Shown piece by piece: positions 58,435 to 64,000 of a stretch of 64,000 nt of DNA. How positions within the stretch are numbered: position 1 is the first letter of the stretch; each line of letters starts with the position of its first letter. The notes under the pieces are model-generated. The model was not told where the DNA came from, did no database searches, and saw nothing but the letters and a program-made list of their open reading frames with translations. Origin of the DNA: Microvelia longipes (taxonomy: Eukaryota; Arthropoda; Insecta; Hemiptera; Veliidae); assembly GCA_018340805.1 (NCBI GenBank), contig JACMZG010001911.1, forward strand, positions 33,346,618 to 33,410,617, given 5' to 3'. The position numbers and the translations under genes are program-made.

Positions 58435-58550
58435 GGCCCGATTCAAATACATTTTCCCTACCTAACATTTCGTCTAAATAGCCTAAGGCTTCCCTCAAGA
58501 AGAACCAACATTTTCCTTACCTAACTAAACCTAACATTTCCTTATAGAAC
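58435..58550. repeat. CCTAAC-rich repeat block
   Basis: GGCCCGATTCAAATACATTTTCCC then CTACCTAACATTTCG and CCTTACCTAACTAAACC. It matches the hAT-adjacent text GGCCCGTATTCAAAGACG...CCTAACATT without the long array. Confidence 0.65.
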
Positions 58551-60335
58551 GAGAGAAATGAGAGAGAAGTCAAACTTATTATTAGTGTGTAAAATTGTTA
58601 AGAATTCACAACTGACTGTTCGAGACTTCTAATTGTAAAATATCAAACCTATCAGGAATATAACATTTATTTCATACTTTTAATTGACATAAAATATATG
58701 TGATATTATGTGATATAAACATACTGTATCATATGATTAGTGATCAAACATGTTATGTTCTCATAGTAATATAATATGTGATACGCAAGGATTTTATTTG
58801 ATACCAATTTTTTGAAAACCGATTAAATTTTTATTATAAAAAAGGTAATAATTAACTCATAAATAAAAAGATAACTGATTTTTAAGGTTAAAAATTATGC
58901 CCCAACAACCGAACTGACCTTACCGGCGACACTTGTAACCAATTAAACCTAGTTATAGCTCGACTTCGCTAAAACCGACAAGCTTTGCGTCAATTAATTC
59001 ACTGGATACTAAATCCCAATAACAATTTAACATAAAAATTCTTTATTTAGTGTCAGCATTAAAATTGTCAAATATTAGAGTTCAGTTCTCCCAATGGACG
59101 ATCCAATTTGGGAGGGAATGGGAACATAGGAAGGTAGTCATGGTGTCAAAGTAAGAAATTTTGTAGAAATAAAAACGATTTTATATTATAAGCAATAACT
59201 TATAATAGTAAACTACAATAAATTATTCTATCACAGAGGTAGTAAATAACTATTATCCCTGAGCAAATAGTTGGTTCCTAAAACTCAACCGAAGAACTAA
59301 GCAATTACTTCCAAACAAAGCCGAGGAAGTTATAACTATAACTCCCGAGCGAAGCCAGGAAGGTAATTGCGAGGGAAAATATAGGCATTTCACTCCCAAG
59401 GTGCAACAAGATTTTATCTCAGACGTTCACGTAATATAATTCTTGTTTTTTTTTCTTATTTATACTTTTTGTATTTTATTTCATTCTCTTGGTCGACCCT
59501 ACTTATAAATTTTGGTAGGATGCTGCCCCTAAAAAAATTAACAAAATTTTATTGCTCCAAATAACTTCTTTCTCCTGAAACGGATTTGAGCCAATAAAAT
59601 TTTTGGTCATGTCCCTCTTTGTTGTCGTTCCGAAAAATTGATCGATGAAAGATACACCCCAAAAAATGGTTATAATTGGCTCAAATACCCTAATAATGGA
59701 AACACTCTATTCCCAGGGAAAAAAGTTACTTTATTCCCAAGGGGAGGAAAAATAACTTTTTATCCTTTGGATGAAATGTGCTTCTTTACTTCCAAAAAAA
59801 TAGTCAATAAACTACCATTCTACACGTCTGGAGATAAAAGAAATTACGATAAAAAACAATGACGTTTTGGTTGTCATATGCTGTCCTTTGAAAAGATTTG
59901 CCTTAATTATAACACAGCTCAAAAACACTAAAACTGAGATGGAGGACACGAACTGTGTTGTTAAAAAATTATTTATCTGTTCGCCTTGTTGTTCTCTTAG
60001 ATTTATTTAACCATTTTCGCATTTTTAATGGCTTCATCTCAAAGAAAAATAGGTTTAAAGAAAATTTATTTCACTTCACTTCCTCAGATTTAATTACCAA
60101 GATGGTAAAAAAATACCCCCTCTCGTAAAAAAACCACATCTTGCTTGTTAAAGAACCAACGGGGTATATAAAAAAATGCTTTCTCCGCCATAACTAAGTA
60201 AACATTGTAAATAAATAAGTAAATAAAAAATTGTAAAAATAAAACTGCAAAATTAAGAAAATTAAAAATAACCCTTTAATAAAATGCTAGGAGTTTATGC
60301 TCTTAATGGGGAAGGGGTGAGTAAATCCTCAACCC

Positions 60336-60337
<2 letters not shown>
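58551..60337. other. no gene recognised
   Basis: 59280-59375 has paired GAAG/GCGAAGCC phrases (CCAAACAAAGCCGAGGAAGT and CCGAGCGAAGCCAGGAAGG) of the same flavour as 4827-5215. The 74-codon frame at 59638-59862 is not recognisable. Confidence 0.45.

Positions 60338-60400
<63 letters not shown>
60338..60400. repeat. (TA)n microsatellite
   Basis: TA tract interrupted once by AATA. Confidence 0.95.
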
Positions 60401-60404
<4 letters not shown>

Positions 60405-61239
60405 AATACTAATTTTGATCACTAAAACAAAAAGTACCGAAATTAAGTTTTCAATCCCAAAATAACACTGCCAAGTCCATGACTACCCTAGATATCTCGT
60501 TTCTTAAAAAATAAAACATAAACTTGCCCACTCACGACCCGCATCTTGAGAACTGTGCTTAAAAAATGTAATCCATTTTTGTATAGTAACCATAACAGAC
60601 ATTGACCACGCATCCCCAATAAATATACTTGATTGACAGAGCCGACTTTCCACAAAATGCTATTAACTTTGCCAAAACCATGTTTCAGGCCTCTCAATCC
60701 ATTGAGATAGGCCACCTTTATTATATATTCTATACCTTATAGTATGATTTTCTCATCAATGAGTTTTAAAAGTTGATAGTGCTACACGTAGGTGCTCCCG
60801 AAAGTGGTTGGCGAAATGCGCGTCAGAAATTGTTCGCATAGGCGAAATTATATGCGCGTCCTGTTTGGTCTGAATAACGTTTTTGGCAATCCTCTTTATC
60901 ACATTTGATGGCTTAAACTCACAACGTCCTTTGGTCATGATAGTTCAGCCATAACATGCCATAAAGACATGCTATAAAGCAGTCTGAACGAGAAAGTTTT
61001 ACGTATGTTACTCTTTTAATACAGTTAGATATTTGTTAGAAACTGGCCCATAAATGGTGTCGAGCAGAATTTTTTTGATCAGATGTTCAAATTTTTGAGC
61101 TTCTTTCACGATCGGCATGTTATCTTGAGGGTAATAAAACTAACAGTTTGCGCTGTTGCTTCTATTAACCATGGTATTAATTATTACTGTCATTACCATT
61201 GCTCTTCGCATTCAAATATATAATTATTACTTCTCCTTA
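60401..61239. other. no gene recognised
   Basis: The minus-strand frames at 60488-60715 and 60756-60938 have no identifiable domain. Confidence 0.45.
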
Positions 61240-61640
61240 TGATTACCGTAAATATATAGGAAAAGTGTTGTGTTTGCAAAAAAAAATCTGAAACCGGTAT
61301 GTTATCGGAATCATTAGTTTCAGGTGTTAATGCCCTGAGTGGTTTTCACAAAGTCTGTCTGTATGTGTGTGTGTCTGTTTTCATCGTAGCTCCTTGTTTA
61401 TTTATGCTAAATATTTGTAGAAAAATCAGTCTATTGGTGCAGTCGTGCTATTCGGAAAATATTTTTTATAACGTCATTAACTCACAATAACGACAGCAAA
61501 AATTCTGAATAAACATAAAACGGGGAAAAAATGCGAATTTGGAATTAGAAAAATTTTGCGATTAAAATTTAGCACAAATGTAGCCACCTATATGACCAAC
61601 ATATTTATGTACTAAGTTTCATCTCATTATCTGCATTAGT
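61240..61640. repeat. CRE-family dispersed repeat
   Basis: ACCGTAAATATATAGG, TTGTGTTTGC, CTGAAACCGG, GTGGTTTTCACAAAG, CTGTCTGTATGTGTGTGTG, ATAACGTCATTAACTCACAATAACG and TTTAGCACAAATGTAGCC. This is the reverse complement order of 7400-7830, and the fullest second copy of that family. The CRE core is changed to AACGTCAT here. Confidence 0.75.
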
Positions 61641-61699
61641 ATAATTGTTATTAAATTGTAAAAAGTCGAAAAATAATGCAATTTTATATTGTATTGTAT

Positions 61700-63315
61700 T
61701 TATTTATTACCTATACGTAATAAATAAATACAATTCGGTACAAGTGTATACCTTTAGTAATAAATAAGTGCAATTTGTACAAGTGTAACCTTTACGTAAT
61801 AAGTGCAATTGGAACAAGTGTTACCTTTAACGTAATAAATAAAAGTGCAATTTGTACAATTTAACCTTTACGTAATACTTGGTACAATATACCTTACGAA
61901 TAAATAAGTGCAATTTGGTACAAGTGTATACTTTACGTAATAAATAAGTCAATTTGGTACAAGTGTATACCTTTACGTAATAAATAAGTGCAATTTGGTA
62001 CAAGTGTATACCTTTACGTAATAAATAAGTGCAATTTGGTACAAGTGTACCTTTACGTAATAAATAAGGCAATTTGGTACAAGTGTAACCTTACTAATAA
62101 TAAGTGCAATTTGGTACAAGTGTTAACTTTACGTAATAAATAAGTGCGGTACAAGGTATACCTTTACGTAATAAATAAGTGCAATTTGTTACAAGTATAT
62201 ACCTTTACGTAATAAATAAGGTTTTACAATTATACCTTTACGTAATAAATAATGCATTTGGTACAAGTGTATACCTTTACGTAATAAATAAGGCAAGTGG
62301 TACAATGTAACCTTACGTAATAAATAAGTGCAATTGGTAACAAGTGTACTTTACGTAATAAATAAGTGCAATTGGGGTACAAGTGTAACCTTACGTAATA
62401 AATAATGCAAATTGGTAACAAGTGTATACCTTTACGTAATAAAAAGTGCAATTTGGTACAATGTATACCTTTACGTAATAATAAGTGCAATTTGGTACAA
62501 GTGTATACCTTTACGTAATAAATAAGTGCAATTTGTACAAGTGTATACCTTTACGTAATAAATAAGTGCAATTGTTACAAGTATATCCTTTCGTAATAAC
62601 TAATAAATAAGTGCGATTTGGTACAAGTGTATACCTTTACGTAATAAATAAGTGCAATTTGGTACAAGTGTATACCTTTACGTAATAAATAAGTGCAATT
62701 TGGTACAAAGTGTATACCTTTACGTAATAAATAAGTGCAATGGTACAATTTACGTAATAAATAAGTCAATTGTACAAATACCTTACGTAAATAAGTGCAA
62801 TTTGGTACAAGGTATACCTTTACGTAATAAATAAGTTGCAATTTTGGTACAAGTGTAACCTTTACGTAATAAATAAGTGCAATTTTGGTACAAGTGTATA
62901 CCTTACGTAATAAATAAGTGCAATTTTGTTACAATGTAATTAACCTTTACGTAATAAAATTGCAATTGTGGTACACGAATAAATATCCTTTGGTACGTAT
63001 CAACGTAATAAATAAGTGCAATTTGTACAAGTGTATACCTTTACGTATAAATAAGTGCAATGTGTACAAGTTGGTATATTAACCTTTTACGTAATAATAA
63101 AGTGCAATTTGGTACACAAGGTATATACCTTTACGTAATAAATAAGTGCAATTTGGTACAAGTAATACCTTTACGTAATAAATAAGTGCAATTGGTACAA
63201 GTATATAACCTTTACGTGTAAATAATCAATTTGGTACAGTAGTATACACCAATTTACAAGTAATAAATAAGTGTGCAATTTGTTACAAGTGTAACACAAG
63301 TAATAATAAGTGTAT
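61700..63315. repeat. 41-bp minisatellite, degenerate, about 40 units
   Basis: The unit is roughly AATAAATAAGTGCAATTTGG followed by TACAAGTGTATACCTTTACGT. It contains the palindromes TTACGTAA and GTATAC. Units differ mainly by one- or two-base losses rather than substitutions. Open frames here on both strands (61827-62072, 62230-62490, 62575-62841, 62652-62834) are the repeat translated. Confidence 0.95.
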
Positions 63316-64000
63316 TAAGTTTCGTTTTAATAAGACAAGAATATCTATGATATCTCTATTAGATCATAAAAGTAAACCAGCATTGATCGTTCTCAAGAAA
63401 CTGTAACAAATCCACACATCCACTAATACATGTATTCACATACATACATACGAACAGACTCCATTTGTAATTTTATTAGGAATCTGTAGAGATTTCTGAT
63501 AATAGTACCTCTCACATATTTTCTTATAGCAATGATTCACACAACTATAAAAATAAGGAAACAAATATATTAGGAAGAATTGATATACTTGCTAAACTGA
63601 TTAAGACATTTCAGATTTCTGTCTAGTGAACATTTTTAACACATAATATAATGTGTTGAGTAAATATACTTCCGTATAAATAATTCTACCTAAATATTTC
63701 ATATTTAGGCTCATGTCATAAAATTGTTTAGAATTCACCTCAGACTTACTGCTAGGCCTCGAGAACCAAATAAAATATTAAAACAAAACAAATTCTACTG
63801 AGGCAACGTAAGCCCTAAATATTTTACGATCTATGAACCGACTGACAAGGTTTTCCTTGGGTCTATGAATAATATTTTCCTAGAAAGTCTAAGGAATAAC
63901 AAAGATATGCCCCAATAATTTTCCTATAAATATTAAATCCAAGCAAGAAAAGACTCTAGGACCTCCCACAATCGACTTGTAAGGACCATAAAATAACTTG
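63316..64000. other. no gene recognised
   Basis: AT-rich DNA to the end of the window, with nothing recognisable. Confidence 0.5.

Noticed and set aside
61700..63315. Possible CRISPR array
   Set aside because: The 41-bp units are contiguous with no unique spacers and lie in a eukaryotic genome, so it is a minisatellite.

Overview
This is about 64 kb of an AT-rich animal genome, most likely an arthropod and plausibly an insect. The evidence is indirect. There is a gypsy-type errantivirus with an envelope gene, BEL/Pao retrotransposons, a Penelope-like remnant, a hAT transposase, several tRNA-derived SINEs and long (TA)n tracts. I see no host gene with a convincing multi-codon signature, no rRNA gene and no intact tRNA. 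Nothing looks bacterial. Two runs of exactly 1000 N (26490-27489 and 49186-50185) are scaffold gaps.

Layout. 1-17252 is AT-rich DNA with dispersed and tandem repeats: a 65-bp tandem array at 4827-5215, an inverted repeat with a hammerhead-like core at 8585-8884, a SINE at 10830-11062, a mariner-like element with long terminal inverted repeats at 12931-14051, and the C-terminal end of a Penelope-like element at 15590-16040. 17258-22850 is a nearly complete BEL/Pao element on the minus strand, with 174-175 bp LTRs and a 5-bp target duplication. 22856-26489 is its flank, up to the first gap. 27490-32338 is an errantivirus that has lost its 5' end in the gap: RT, RNase H, integrase, env and 3' LTR, all broken by frameshifts. 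32339-35944 holds (TA)n tracts, an LTR-like block and a SINE-like repeat.

From 35945 to 44507 the whole left arm (17950-26489, flank plus BEL) is repeated in inverted orientation and nearly identical, down to the same target duplication. The right BEL copy then folds back on itself (44508-45104), ends in a truncated LTR, and abuts a hAT transposon that is partly tandemly duplicated (45249-48998). The hAT copy carries a hairpin with about 132-bp arms. After the second gap, 50186-64000 contains SINEs, short tandem repeats, a Penelope-type hammerhead-like motif (55824-55861) and a degenerate 41-bp minisatellite at about 61700-63315.

How it fits together. The window is a nest of mobile elements rather than a gene neighbourhood. 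The two BEL copies differ mainly by one- or two-base indels that break different reading frames. This pattern, together with an inverted arm that stops at a gap edge, makes a misplaced second haplotype or a contig-joining error a serious alternative to a real 8.5-kb palindrome. The most interesting items are that inverted duplication, the env-bearing errantivirus inserted in a (TA)n tract, the hAT hairpin, and three hammerhead-ribozyme-like cores that share one topology.
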